From Chlorobiota bacterium (GTDB taxonomy: Bacteria; Bacteroidota; Ignavibacteria; OLB7): a stretch of 64,000 nucleotides of DNA. Positions 1-8,182 of this stretch are shown here, piece after piece. The position numbers and the translations under genes were made by a program. The first letter of the stretch is position 1. Every line of letters starts with the position of its first letter. The notes beneath the pieces were generated by a model, which saw only the letters and a list, made by a program, of their open reading frames with translations, was not told the origin of the DNA and did no database searches. The DNA is taken from NCBI GenBank assembly GCA_016710285.1, contig JADJXR010000001.1, positions 4,094,501-4,158,500 on the forward strand, given 5' to 3'.

Positions 1-271
1 GAAACGGGACGTGCTTGTGCGATTCGGTGTACTCCACCGTCACCCCCAGATAGAACCGCTCCGGACGCAGCACAAACCCTTCCTCTGGAATTCGGAAGGT
101 GGTGATCTGGTTGTGGCGGCGTGCATCCAGCTCCTCGTCGTCGTAGGTGGCAAGCCACTCGCCCAAATGGACATCGTAGCTGTTGGTTCCCAAATACTCA
201 CGGCGATAGGGCTGGATAACGATGTCGCCAGTATCAATGGCGTGCAAAATTTCGGTGTCGGTCAGGATCAC
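1..271 (-). CDS. dcd: dCTP deaminase, N-terminal part (cut by left edge)
   Basis: Encodes the first 90 residues of a dCTP deaminase, the cytoplasmic enzyme that turns dCTP into dUTP (or dUMP in bifunctional forms) to feed thymidylate synthesis. The remainder lies left of the window. From a GTG at 271 the translation opens ILTDTEILHAI, followed by the family signature LGTNSYDVHLG (residues 27-37), then LDARRHNQI, IPEEGFVL and TESHKHVPF at the cut. The family N terminus aligns exactly at this GTG and no nearby in-frame ATG exists, so GTG is taken as the start. A TATCTTG box at 308-314 on the same strand could be the promoter. The gene diverges from the isomerase gene starting at 431. Identification is by recognised family motifs and is secure despite truncation. 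Confidence 0.93.
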   Translation of the reverse strand, partial: MILTDTEILHAIDTGDIVIQPYRREYLGTNSYDVHLGEWLATYDDEELDARRHNQITTFRIPEEGFVLRPERFYLGVTVEYTESHKHVPF

Positions 272-307
272 GGTTGTTTGGCTTGGTTGTTTGTTGGAAT
301 TGGGGGG

Positions 308-314
308 CAAGATA
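308..314 (-). promoter_or_regulatory. Candidate -7 box of dcd
   Basis: On the minus strand this reads TATCTTG, one base short of the Bacteroidota -7 consensus TAnnTTTG, 36 nt upstream of the GTG start. No clear TTTG -33 element was found at the expected distance, so this is a weak call. Confidence 0.25.
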
Positions 315-381
315 GCAGATTCAAGGCATCTATCCACCCACCGCGGCTGGGCATCATCGCGGCGCGGGTGAAGCGCGTGCG

Positions 382-389
382 TATCTTTG
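382..389 (+). promoter_or_regulatory. Candidate -7 box (TATCTTTG) of the isomerase gene
   Basis: TATCTTTG matches the Bacteroidota -7 consensus TAnnTTTG and lies 41 nt before the ATG at 431. The same octamer occurs upstream of the genes at 36687 and 59470. A TTTG -33 box at the expected distance was not found. Confidence 0.35.
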
Positions 390-430
390 CCGGAAACGAT
401 TCAGCAATCAATCATCAACCATCGCTAACC

Positions 431-1234
431 ATGCCGATAGCCATGCCACAGCATCCCTGGGTTGTTCGCAACACCGCCGCCATGAAAGGGCGGAACATCG
501 TCATCTCACCCGAGACCACCGATTTCAAATTCATCTCCGCCGGGCGCATCATCCTTGACCATGAGGTCCCAACAATCACGGCCCAGAACCCCGGGCGCGA
601 GACCACACTGCTGGTGCTGCATGGCGAAGGAACCGTGACCGTGGGGGACCAAACATTCGCCGTCGCACGGTTCGATGGCGTGTACGTTCCGCGTGGAGCC
701 GCCTTCACCGTGGCCACCGATAGCGCGATTGACATTATGGAAGGAAGCGCACCAACCGAGCTTGAGTACCCGGCTCAATTCGTGAAGCACCAGGAAGCAC
801 GGCAGCAGGAAGGGATGTATCTGAAAGTTGGTGCCGAGCCGTTTTACCGCGAAATCCACAAGGTGATTGCCGAGAACGTCCAGGGGGCGAAGCTCCTGAC
901 CGGCGTCACCATGTCCAACCCCGGAAACTGGACAAGCTGGCCCCCGCACGAACACGCTGCCACGCAGGAGGAACTCTACCTTTTCTTCGACATGCCGCGC
1001 CCGGGTTTTGGCACGCAGTACATCTACACCAGCCTTGCCGAGCCGGAGGTTATCACGCCGGTGTATGAAGATGACGCGGTGGTGATTGTGAAAGGCTATC
1101 ACCCAAATGTGGCGGCTCCGGGCTTCCCGATCAACTTTGCCTGGCTTCTCTGCTCGCTGCAGGACCACACGTGGCGGAAAGTTGGCGGCGTAAACGTCCA
1201 ACCAGAATTTTTGATGGAGACGGGGCTGAAGTGA
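431..1234 (+). CDS. iolB: 5-deoxy-glucuronate isomerase family protein (IolB/KduI fold)
   Basis: A 267-residue bicupin sugar isomerase, close to the usual IolB length of about 270. IolB isomerises 5-deoxy-D-glucuronate to 5-dehydro-2-deoxy-gluconate in myo-inositol breakdown. The metal-binding cupin motif is visible as NWTSWPPHEHAATQEELYLF, with the expected histidines and glutamate, and a second conserved histidine in VIVKGYHPNVAAPGF. The reading frame is open further upstream, but that part overlaps the divergent dcd gene and is unlike the family. ATG 431 (or ATG 443) gives the family N terminus. No other inositol genes are nearby, so the physiological substrate is uncertain; a related uronate isomerase role is possible. 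The gene converges on the TPR lipoprotein gene. Confidence 0.85.
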   Translation: MPIAMPQHPWVVRNTAAMKGRNIVISPETTDFKFISAGRIILDHEVPTITAQNPGRETTLLVLHGEGTVTVGDQTFAVARFDGVYVPRGAAFTVATDSAIDIMEGSAPTELEYPAQFVKHQEARQQEGMYLKVGAEPFYREIHKVIAENVQGAKLLTGVTMSNPGNWTSWPPHEHAATQEELYLFFDMPRPGFGTQYIYTSLAEPEVITPVYEDDAVVIVKGYHPNVAAPGFPINFAWLLCSLQDHTWRKVGGVNVQPEFLMETGLK

Positions 1235-1276
1235 GCCAGCAGAGTGAGTAATCCGAGTGAGTAACGGAAGCCGCTT

Positions 1277-2887
1277 TCACCGTTTCCCCATTGTTTTCCT
1301 TCCCCCGGCTTGTTCCCATGCTGCGCGGGCTTTGTCGGGATTGCCAAGCGATTCGTAGGCTTCGGCAAGATGCCGGAATATCTCCGGCGACGGCGGCCCG
1401 TTCTCTGCCGCACGTTCAAGGTAGGGCAAGGCCTGCTGTGGCTCCCCCATCTTCAGAAGGGTCCAGCCAACGGCATCGTGGCAGATGGAAAGGGAATCGT
1501 TCAGCCGCAGCGCAAGCTGGGCCATACGAAGCGCGTCGTCAAGCCGGGCGGAGCGGTCGGCAAGCGAAACGGCGTAGCGGCAAAGCGTCACAAGGTCGTC
1601 ATGCTCACGGCGCAGCACTTGATCCCATGCCGCACAGGCCTCGGTATGCCGCCCTTGCTGTTCAAGAAGTTCGCCAAGCTGCGCCCACCCTTCGGCATCG
1701 CCCGGGAAGGCCGCAATCGCCAAACGGGTGTACCATTCGGCACTGTCGGGCCGGTGGAGTTCGCCGTACAACTTGCCCAGCGTTAGCGGGATAGCCGGAA
1801 TGCTCCGCAATCTCCATCCCGATGGAAGCAGCACTTGCAAGGCGCGCAACGGTTCGGCCTGCTGGCTGCTCCACTCCTCGGCAACCGACTCCCACTCCTG
1901 CTGAGTGCATTCGCGGTTTGACAACCCCTGCTTGGCCAGCGTATCGGCACGCAACGCGGCGGGGTCGGCGGCATGAAGGGCGATACCGGCGTACAGACTC
2001 ATTCGCCAGGAGACCGAGCGATTGGCGGCAATGGTGGCAAGCTGCGCGCCGTACTGGCGTTGTTGGGGGCTTATCGGAAGCTGGGCATCATCAAGAAAGT
2101 CAGTCAGGTGATCCAGAAAAAATTCCTCCACCGAAGCACTGTCGCCAATGCGGTTTGCGGCTAGCTCGATAACCTCTGGAATCTTGCTCCATGCGGAATC
2201 TCGCCCGTAGGCATCAACCAACAAGGAATAGACATCGGGGTCGTTTGGCGAAAGCTCCACCGCGTCCCGCAAGGTGGATGCGGCATTGGCAAATTGGGCG
2301 GTGTTGATGTAGAGTTCGGCAAGGTTCAGCAGCAGGTCGTAATCATCCTCGGTGGTTCGGCGAAGGAACTCAAAATGGCTGATGGCCTCTGCCGGGTCCC
2401 GCCCCTGCAGAATCATGGCAATCATGTAATGGGCGTTGGCATCGTATGGCTTCCGAAGGATGATAAACCGGCACTGCGCCACGGCGGAATCGAACAGCCC
2501 AGCCGTTGCCAACAACTCGGCATACTGCTGGCGCGAAGGAAGGTGTTCGGGGGTTGCCCGCACCGCTGCGGCGGCGTAAGGCAACGCGCTGTCGGCACGG
2601 CGAAGCCGCTGCCAGCATCGGGCGATTGCCGCATTGGCCGGGCCGTTGGCCGTGTCCACCCGAAGCACCCGTTGGAACTCGCCAATCGCCCGCTGAAACT
2701 CCCCCTGCATCTGGAAAACCGAGCCGCGCAAAAAGTGATATTCAATTCGCCCACGCTCCGGCGGCAACGCCCCACGCGCCGGCTCCCGTGGCAGAATCTT
2801 CCGAGCCGGTGCGCACGCGGCAAGCAACAGCAAGCAAAGTGCGGCAGCCCAGCCACACCGTGCGAAATATCGTTTGGGCGTTCTCAT
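1277..2887 (-). CDS. TPR-repeat lipoprotein
   Basis: A 536-residue protein with a lipoprotein signal peptide: hydrophobic core AAALCLLLLAAC with the acylated Cys at residue 25. The start at 2887 is chosen because it places this signal at the N terminus; the frame extends upstream without family character. The body is a chain of degenerate tetratricopeptide repeats, for example EYHFLRGSVFQMQGEFQRAI, GPANAAIARCWQRLRRADSA and the C-terminal IFRHLAEAYESLGNPDKARA. TPR arrays are protein-protein scaffolds, so an outer-membrane-anchored scaffolding or assembly role is likely, but no specific partner can be named. It is divergent from prfA (170-bp gap) and convergent with the IolB-like gene (42-bp gap containing the direct repeat GAGTGAGTAA twice). 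Confidence 0.8.
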   Translation of the reverse strand: MRTPKRYFARCGWAAALCLLLLAACAPARKILPREPARGALPPERGRIEYHFLRGSVFQMQGEFQRAIGEFQRVLRVDTANGPANAAIARCWQRLRRADSALPYAAAAVRATPEHLPSRQQYAELLATAGLFDSAVAQCRFIILRKPYDANAHYMIAMILQGRDPAEAISHFEFLRRTTEDDYDLLLNLAELYINTAQFANAASTLRDAVELSPNDPDVYSLLVDAYGRDSAWSKIPEVIELAANRIGDSASVEEFFLDHLTDFLDDAQLPISPQQRQYGAQLATIAANRSVSWRMSLYAGIALHAADPAALRADTLAKQGLSNRECTQQEWESVAEEWSSQQAEPLRALQVLLPSGWRLRSIPAIPLTLGKLYGELHRPDSAEWYTRLAIAAFPGDAEGWAQLGELLEQQGRHTEACAAWDQVLRREHDDLVTLCRYAVSLADRSARLDDALRMAQLALRLNDSLSICHDAVGWTLLKMGEPQQALPYLERAAENGPPSPEIFRHLAEAYESLGNPDKARAAWEQAGGRKTMGKR

Positions 2888-3057
2888 GTTGGCATTGCCA
2901 TTGATGCCGGAAAATACAGCATCTCCTGAAAGAACAATCCCCCAACGTGCCTTCCCCCCCAACCTGGGCTTGATGGGCCGCCGCTGATTCATATCCGAAC
3001 AGCCAGATCAGCGCGGGAGATGTAGATTGCAGGCCATTTTTTTACGGAACCAACATC

Positions 3058-4137
3058 ATGCTTGATAAACTGACCCATATTGCCCGTCGCCACGAGGAGA
3101 TTGAGCAACGCCTTGCCGACCCCGGAATCTTCAATGATATGAAGGCATATCGGGAGCTTGGGCGCGAGCAAAAGCAGCTTGCGCCGATTGTGGAGGCCTA
3201 CCACAGCTACCGCAAACTTCTCAGCAATCTTGACGGCGCAAAGGAGTTGATGAACTCCGTTGACGACCCCGAACTTCGCGAAATGGCCGAAGTGGAGTTT
3301 GCCGAACTTCGCGACCAGAAGGAGCGGATGGAGGAAGAGATCAGAATCCTTCTGATCCCCCCCGACCCCGACGACACCAAGAACTGCATTGTGGAGGTCC
3401 GCGCCGGAACCGGCGGAGAAGAAGCCGCGCTGTTCGCTGGCGACCTCTACCGAATGTACACCCGCTTTGCCGAGCGCAAAGGCTGGAGGCTGGAGCTTCT
3501 GGACTTCAGCGAAAGCGACCTGGGCGGGTTCAAGGAAGTGGTGTTTCAGCTGAGCGGTGAGGAGGTTTTTGGAACGATGAAGTGGGAATCGGGGGTCCAC
3601 CGGGTGCAGCGTGTTCCGGCAACGGAGGCCCAAGGGCGGGTGCATACCTCGGCAGCAACGGTTGCCATTTTGCCGGAGGTGGAGGATGTGGAGATTGAGA
3701 TCAACCCCGCCGACATCCAACTGGACACCTTCCGTTCCGGCGGGAAAGGTGGGCAGAATGTGAACAAAGTGGAAACGGCGGTGCGATTAACCCACACCCC
3801 CACCGGCGTTGTTGTGGCTTGCCAGCAGGAGCGTTCCCAGCTGCAAAACCGCGAGCGGGCAATGAAGATGCTTCGCGCAAAACTGTACGAGATGGAGCGG
3901 GAGAAGCGCGACAGCGCCTACGCGGCCCAACGGAAGGAGATGGTGGGAAGCGGCGACCGCTCCGATAAAATCCGAACCTACAACTGGCCGCAAAATCGCG
4001 TCACGGACCACCGCCTTACCGGCGATGACAAAAACCACCCCCTTGTGGAAGTTGTTGAAGGGGGGCTTGAGCCAATCATCACCGCGCTAAACCTTGCCGA
4101 CCGCGCCGAGAAATTGAAGGCCGGGGTGACGTTGTAG
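3058..4137 (+). CDS. prfA: Peptide chain release factor 1
   Basis: A 359-residue class I release factor that reads UAA and UAG in the ribosomal A site and triggers peptidyl-tRNA hydrolysis. The stop-codon-reading tripeptide PAT, which marks RF1 rather than RF2, is at residues 187-189 in RVPATEAQGRVHTSAATVAI. The catalytic GGQ is at 231-233 (SGGKGGQNVNKVETAVRLTH). GSGDRSDKIRTYNWPQNRVTDHR near the C terminus is also diagnostic. The length is normal for RF1 and there is no internal frameshift, as would be seen in RF2. No good Shine-Dalgarno sequence precedes the ATG. A TAGATTGC element at 3023-3030 resembles the TAnnTTTG promoter box seen elsewhere in the window. Confidence 0.98.
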   Translation: MLDKLTHIARRHEEIEQRLADPGIFNDMKAYRELGREQKQLAPIVEAYHSYRKLLSNLDGAKELMNSVDDPELREMAEVEFAELRDQKERMEEEIRILLIPPDPDDTKNCIVEVRAGTGGEEAALFAGDLYRMYTRFAERKGWRLELLDFSESDLGGFKEVVFQLSGEEVFGTMKWESGVHRVQRVPATEAQGRVHTSAATVAILPEVEDVEIEINPADIQLDTFRSGGKGGQNVNKVETAVRLTHTPTGVVVACQQERSQLQNRERAMKMLRAKLYEMEREKRDSAYAAQRKEMVGSGDRSDKIRTYNWPQNRVTDHRLTGDDKNHPLVEVVEGGLEPIITALNLADRAEKLKAGVTL

Positions 4138-4290
4138 TTGCCAATTGGGAAGGGCATGGCGCGCCAAGCGCACCGCCCGAAACCCCTCACCATTGCAGCC
4201 CATTGTGGTTTCCCCGAAAAGGTTCATTTTGGCGTGGTCATCGCAGCTACACAAGCACAACAACAACGCAACCATCGTTCCACCGAATCC

Positions 4291-5403
4291 ATGACGTTCT
4301 GCACCCGGACATTGCTTCTGGTAGTACCATCATGCTTGCTACTCCTTTCCTGCGGTGGCGAAGCCGCACGCGAAGAAGAACGCCGCACCGACTCCATCGC
4401 CAAAGCGGACTCGGCACGCCGCGCCGACTCGGCCATTGCAGCAAAACGGCGCGCCGAGGAGGAGATTTTCCCACGGATTGGATATCGGAAAGTGGCTTTA
4501 ACAAAGGAGTTGCTTGACTCCATCCGGAAGCGGTTTGCTTACGCGAAGGACACCGCCGCCCACCGCGCAATCATCACCATGAACCGGAAGGAGTTTGGAT
4601 ACTTCCACGTGGGGGACACGGTATCGCTGCCGGACAGCATTGTTCCCGATCTTCGGGCTTACTCCATTTTTCCGCAGCGGTATCCCGCGGCCGATTCCAT
4701 CAAAAAGATCATTATGATCTCCAACAGCTTCCAAGCCTACGCCTGTTATGAGAACGGGCGGCTGGTGCGGTTTGCGGCCTGCAACACCGGGACCGAGCGG
4801 AAGCCAACGCTTCCCGGGCGGTACGCATTAAACTGGAAGGAGCGGTTGCGGATTTCATCATTGAATGAGTTTTGGAAGCTCCCCTACACATGGAATTTCC
4901 ATCTTCATGCTGGCAATGCGTTCCATCAGTTCGCGATGCCGGGCCGCCCGGTTTCCCACTCCTGCGTGCGGCAGTTTATGACCGATGCAAAATGGTTATT
5001 CGACTGGGGGGAAGGTGCGCGCCGCCAGGACGGGCGGTTTGTGGCGTTATCGGGGACCCCGGTTATCATTTTGGATATGTTTGATTTCACCCGGAAGCGT
5101 GGCGGCCCATGGCTGGAGCTAACCAGCAACCGCGATAGCATCGTGAAGCTGCCCGATGCGCCGATGCAGATTGAAGAAGCGTTGATCCCAATCAGCCAAG
5201 TGCCCGCCGACGCACGCGGCGGATTGCCAAATCGCCAGCGGTATGTGACGGCTGAAGACACGCTGAAAGCCCGCGGAATCATCCGCAAGGATGTGCAGCT
5301 TTCCTGGTCCATTGATTACAACAAACGCCGCAAAGCGCGCCAAGCCAGTACAGCGAAACCTGTCGAAAAAAAGAAGCCCGAAACCAACGACTCCGGCCAG
5401 TAG
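4291..5403 (+). CDS. L,D-transpeptidase (YkuD-type) lipoprotein
   Basis: A 370-residue lipoprotein with lipobox LLLLSC (Cys21) followed by an Ala/Arg/Asp-rich linker with a repeated ADSARRADSA pattern, likely helical. The middle holds a YkuD-like domain. The catalytic His/Cys motif is PVSHSCVRQ, with H223 and C225, preceded by the typical HLHAGNAFHQF stretch. Such enzymes form 3-3 peptidoglycan cross-links or attach proteins to the wall in the periplasm. The start at ATG 4291 places the signal peptide first; the open frame begins immediately after prfA but its extra 51 codons look non-coding. The next gene starts on the base after this stop codon (TAGATG), suggesting co-transcription. The substrate is inferred from the family only. 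Confidence 0.82.
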   Translation: MTFCTRTLLLVVPSCLLLLSCGGEAAREEERRTDSIAKADSARRADSAIAAKRRAEEEIFPRIGYRKVALTKELLDSIRKRFAYAKDTAAHRAIITMNRKEFGYFHVGDTVSLPDSIVPDLRAYSIFPQRYPAADSIKKIIMISNSFQAYACYENGRLVRFAACNTGTERKPTLPGRYALNWKERLRISSLNEFWKLPYTWNFHLHAGNAFHQFAMPGRPVSHSCVRQFMTDAKWLFDWGEGARRQDGRFVALSGTPVIILDMFDFTRKRGGPWLELTSNRDSIVKLPDAPMQIEEALIPISQVPADARGGLPNRQRYVTAEDTLKARGIIRKDVQLSWSIDYNKRRKARQASTAKPVEKKKPETNDSGQ

Positions 5404-6510
5404 ATGGAGCAGAACTCCAACGATTACGACAGCCCGTGGAAGGAGATCATCGAGGGGTACCTCGATCAGTTTTTTGCGTTCTATTTTCCCGAAGCGTTTT
5501 CGCAGATTGATTGGAGCCGCCAGCCGGAGTTTTTGGACAAAGAGCTTCGGCAAGTTGCACGCGAAGCAGAAATTGGGCGGCGGTACGTTGACACGCTGGC
5601 AAAAGTATGGACCACGGAAGCCGAGGAGGCATGGGTGCTGATTCACATCGAGGTGCAGCAGCAGCCCGATGCCGATTTTGCCGAGCGGATGTACATCTAC
5701 AACAATCGAATTTTCGACCTTTACCGCCGCAGGGTGGCAAGTTTTGCGGTGCTTGCCGATAGCGACCAACGGTGGCGGCCTGCCGAATTCACCTATGGCT
5801 TGATGGGAACGGAAGTGCTTCTGCGGTTTGCCACAACCAAGCTGATTGATTTCCGCGCAGACTTGGACACGATAGCGGCAAACCCGAACGTCTTTGGAAC
5901 CGTCACCGCCGCGCACTTGCGCACCCTGCAGTGGCGGCGCGATACCGACATGATCTACCAATGGAAACTGGAGCTGATAAAAGGGCTGTACCGAACCGGC
6001 CACAACCGGCAGCAAATCCTTGACCTGTTCCGGTTTATTGATTGGCTGATGCGCCTACCAGAAGCACTAACAACCCGCTTCTGGACAGAATTCACAAACT
6101 TTGAGAAGGAGAACGCCATGCCGTATATCACCAGCATCGAGCAATTGGGATTTAATCGAGGCCTTCAGCAAGGCATTGAGCAGGGTATCGAGAAAGGAAT
6201 GCAGCAAGGGATCGAGAAAGGGATGCAGCAGGGAATTGAGAAAGGAATGCAGCAGGGAATTGAGAAAGGCATTGAGAAAGGCATCGAGAAAGGCATTGAG
6301 AAAGGCATCGAGAAAGGCATTGAACAAGGGCTTCAGCAACTGCGCTCTGTTGTCCTGACGCTTCTTACTGCCAAGTTTGGTGAGCTACCGGAGGAAACCA
6401 TGACTAAGATTCAAAGCATCCACGAACCCGAGATGCTAAGTCAGCTAAGCCTTCGTGTAATGACCTCGGCATCGCTGCATGATTTCATGCAGTTCTTCCC
6501 CAACGACTAA
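5404..6510 (+). CDS. Rpn/PD-(D/E)XK-family nuclease-like protein with tetrapeptide-repeat tail
   Basis: A 368-residue protein of the recombination-promoting nuclease/transposase-like family. The N-terminal half (about 15-230) has the hallmarks: FFAFYFPEAF, then WVLIHIEVQQQPDADFAERMYIYNNRIFDLYRR, where IEVQ supplies the E-x-Q core of the PD-(D/E)XK fold. Residues about 251-310 are fifteen four-residue units of the type GIEK, GMQQ, GIEQ and GLQQ, likely a helical or coiled spacer. A C-terminal segment ending SLHDFMQFFPND follows. It starts directly after the L,D-transpeptidase stop codon. The final 430 bp are duplicated downstream (6521-6880). Family members can nick DNA and promote recombination, but activity here is not shown by the sequence. 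Confidence 0.75.
   Translation: MEQNSNDYDSPWKEIIEGYLDQFFAFYFPEAFSQIDWSRQPEFLDKELRQVAREAEIGRRYVDTLAKVWTTEAEEAWVLIHIEVQQQPDADFAERMYIYNNRIFDLYRRRVASFAVLADSDQRWRPAEFTYGLMGTEVLLRFATTKLIDFRADLDTIAANPNVFGTVTAAHLRTLQWRRDTDMIYQWKLELIKGLYRTGHNRQQILDLFRFIDWLMRLPEALTTRFWTEFTNFEKENAMPYITSIEQLGFNRGLQQGIEQGIEKGMQQGIEKGMQQGIEKGMQQGIEKGIEKGIEKGIEKGIEKGIEQGLQQLRSVVLTLLTAKFGELPEETMTKIQSIHEPEMLSQLSLRVMTSASLHDFMQFFPND
6160..6339 (+). repeat. 12-bp tandem repeat encoding GIEK/GMQQ units
   Basis: Fifteen 12-bp units of the type GGNATNGARAAA or GGAATGCAGCAG encode the tetrapeptide string in the Rpn-family protein. The downstream duplicated tail has only nine units, so the repeat number differs by six (72 bp) while flanking sequence is nearly unchanged. 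Confidence 0.85.
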
Positions 6511-6559
6511 TCCCGAATCCTTCTGGACAGAATTCACAAACTTTGAGAAGGAAAACGCC

Positions 6560-6880
6560 ATGCCGTATATCACCAGCATTGAGCAGTTAGGATTTAATCG
6601 AGGCCTTCAGCAAGGCATTGAGCAGGGTATCGAGAAAGGAATGCAACAGGGGATTGAGAAAGGAATGCAGCAGGGCATTGAGAAAGGAATTGAACAAGGG
6701 CTTCAGCAACTGCGCTCTGTTGTTCCGATGCTTCTTACTGCCAAATTTGGTGAGCTACCGGAGGATGTCCTGACTAAAGTTCAAAGCATCCGCGAACCCG
6801 AGATGCTAAGTCAGCTAAGCCTTCGCGTAATGACCTCGGCATCGCTGCACGATTTCATGCAGTTCTTCCCCAACGATTAG
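6560..6880 (+). pseudogene. Duplicated C-terminal tail of the Rpn-family protein
   Basis: An in-frame copy of the 3' end of the upstream gene. Homology begins at TTCTGGACAG (6521, matching 6079) and runs to the stop codon at 6880. From ATG 6560 it would encode 106 residues starting MPYITSIEQLGFNRG and ending SLHDFMQFFPND, with nine tetrapeptide units instead of fifteen. The nuclease-like N-terminal domain is missing, so it is probably a duplication remnant. The frame is intact and the ATG is the same internal methionine as in the parent, so expression as a separate helical tail protein cannot be excluded. It ends 24 bp before the permease gene. Confidence 0.7.
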
Positions 6881-6904
6881 CCCTGCCCCCCTTCCCCTGT
6901 CATC

Positions 6905-8059
6905 ATGCGTCTTGATCGCTATCTCCTTCGGCAATTCATCCAGACATTTTTATTTGGCGTACTGGCGTTTGTGGTGATCTATATCGCCGTGGACATCATG
7001 GAGAAGCTGGGGAAGTTTTACGACAACAACGTCGCCGGCTCAATTATCCTGAAGTACTACCTCTACTCCATCCCCGACATCACCCAATTGATTGTCCCGA
7101 TTGGCACGTTGCTGGCAAGCCTGTTCACCATTGGCCGATTGGACCAAACCCACGAGCTAACCGCCATGCGTGCTGCCGGAAGAAGCATGAGGCGCATCGC
7201 CACCCCAATCCTCCTGTTCGGCTTGCTGGTTAGCGGCTTCATGGTCTATTTCAACGGCTGGATTGTGCCGGTTACCAACAAGGAACGCTACGCTATTGAA
7301 CGGAAGTTCCTTGAGAAAGGTGGCTCCGGCGCGCAGTACAACGTCTTCAAGCGAATCTCCCCAACGCTGAATCTCCTGATCAATTTTTTTGACCCCACCA
7401 CCAGCCAAGCCACCACCGTTGCCCTTGAACGATTCGACACCGCCGCACGGGTTCCCGTAAGCACCATTCACCGGAAATCGGCGACCGAGGTTGAGGTGAA
7501 GACCGACACAGCCACCACCATCCGCATCACCGAGCGGATTGACGCGGCAACGATGCGCTACGACACCGCACGGAAACTCTGGATACTTCAGAACGGCACA
7601 GCCCGGAACCTCACAAACCCGGAACTCATTGCCACAACGCCGTTCAAGGAGCGGGAAATCGGATTCCTTCCGATTACCCCCCAAGAGCTGAACTTGTCGC
7701 AGCAGAACGTGAAAGAACTGACGCTTGGGGAATTGCGCGAACGCATCGAGCAAGAGCGGCTTGGCGGGCGCAACGTGGAAAAACTTTTGATTGATTACTA
7801 CAGCCGCTTTGCCTTCCCTTTCTCTGCCTTCATTGTTGTCTTCTTCGGCATTCCATTTTCATCGGCGCAGCGCAAAAGCGGTGCGGCAATGCAGATAGCA
7901 ATCACGGCACTGATAAGCGCGCTCTACATGGTGCTGAACGAGGTGAGCAAAACCTTCACCTACGGCACGCAGTTCCCCCCCGAGCTTACGGCTTGGATGT
8001 CCAACATCGTCTTCTGCATCATCGGCGTGTTTAACCTGTTTCGCATCGAGCGGGGCTAA
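6905..8059 (+). CDS. LptF/LptG-family permease of the LPS export ABC transporter
   Basis: A 384-residue inner-membrane protein of the YjgP/YjgQ family, the permease that with LptB pulls lipopolysaccharide from the inner membrane toward the LptC-LptA bridge. The N terminus MRLDRYLLRQFIQTFLFGVL is typical of this family, as are ELTAMRAAGRSMRRIATPIL and the late RFAFPFSAFIVVFFGIPFS. Two hydrophobic helices precede a large periplasmic middle domain, and further helices follow at the C terminus (for example ITALISALYMVLNEVSKTF). Length matches the family. Only one permease is present here; the partner must be elsewhere. Which of LptF or LptG it is cannot be decided from sequence reading alone. Confidence 0.88.
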   Translation: MRLDRYLLRQFIQTFLFGVLAFVVIYIAVDIMEKLGKFYDNNVAGSIILKYYLYSIPDITQLIVPIGTLLASLFTIGRLDQTHELTAMRAAGRSMRRIATPILLFGLLVSGFMVYFNGWIVPVTNKERYAIERKFLEKGGSGAQYNVFKRISPTLNLLINFFDPTTSQATTVALERFDTAARVPVSTIHRKSATEVEVKTDTATTIRITERIDAATMRYDTARKLWILQNGTARNLTNPELIATTPFKEREIGFLPITPQELNLSQQNVKELTLGELRERIEQERLGGRNVEKLLIDYYSRFAFPFSAFIVVFFGIPFSSAQRKSGAAMQIAITALISALYMVLNEVSKTFTYGTQFPPELTAWMSNIVFCIIGVFNLFRIERG

Positions 8060-8086
8060 CCGGGCGGCTATCCCCTCGGTTTCTTG

Positions 8087-8094
8087 TACGTTTG
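8087..8094 (+). promoter_or_regulatory. Candidate -7 box (TACGTTTG) of moeA
   Basis: TACGTTTG matches TAnnTTTG and sits 88 nt before the chosen moeA ATG in the gap after the permease gene. The context TTCTTGTACG is shared with the region upstream of the 48065 gene. No -33 TTTG was found at the usual spacing. Confidence 0.3.
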
Positions 8095-8182
8095 CGTTTG
8101 CGGCTTCCCAAAACGCCAATTCTCCGTTCATACACCAGCGCAATCCTCCTGCCGATATTTGGCATTGCGCCTTTCACACGTT

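Noticed and set aside
5404..6880. Insertion sequence, because the Rpn family is transposase-related
   Set aside because: No terminal inverted repeats or target duplication were seen around the gene; the downstream repeat is a copy of its own coding tail.
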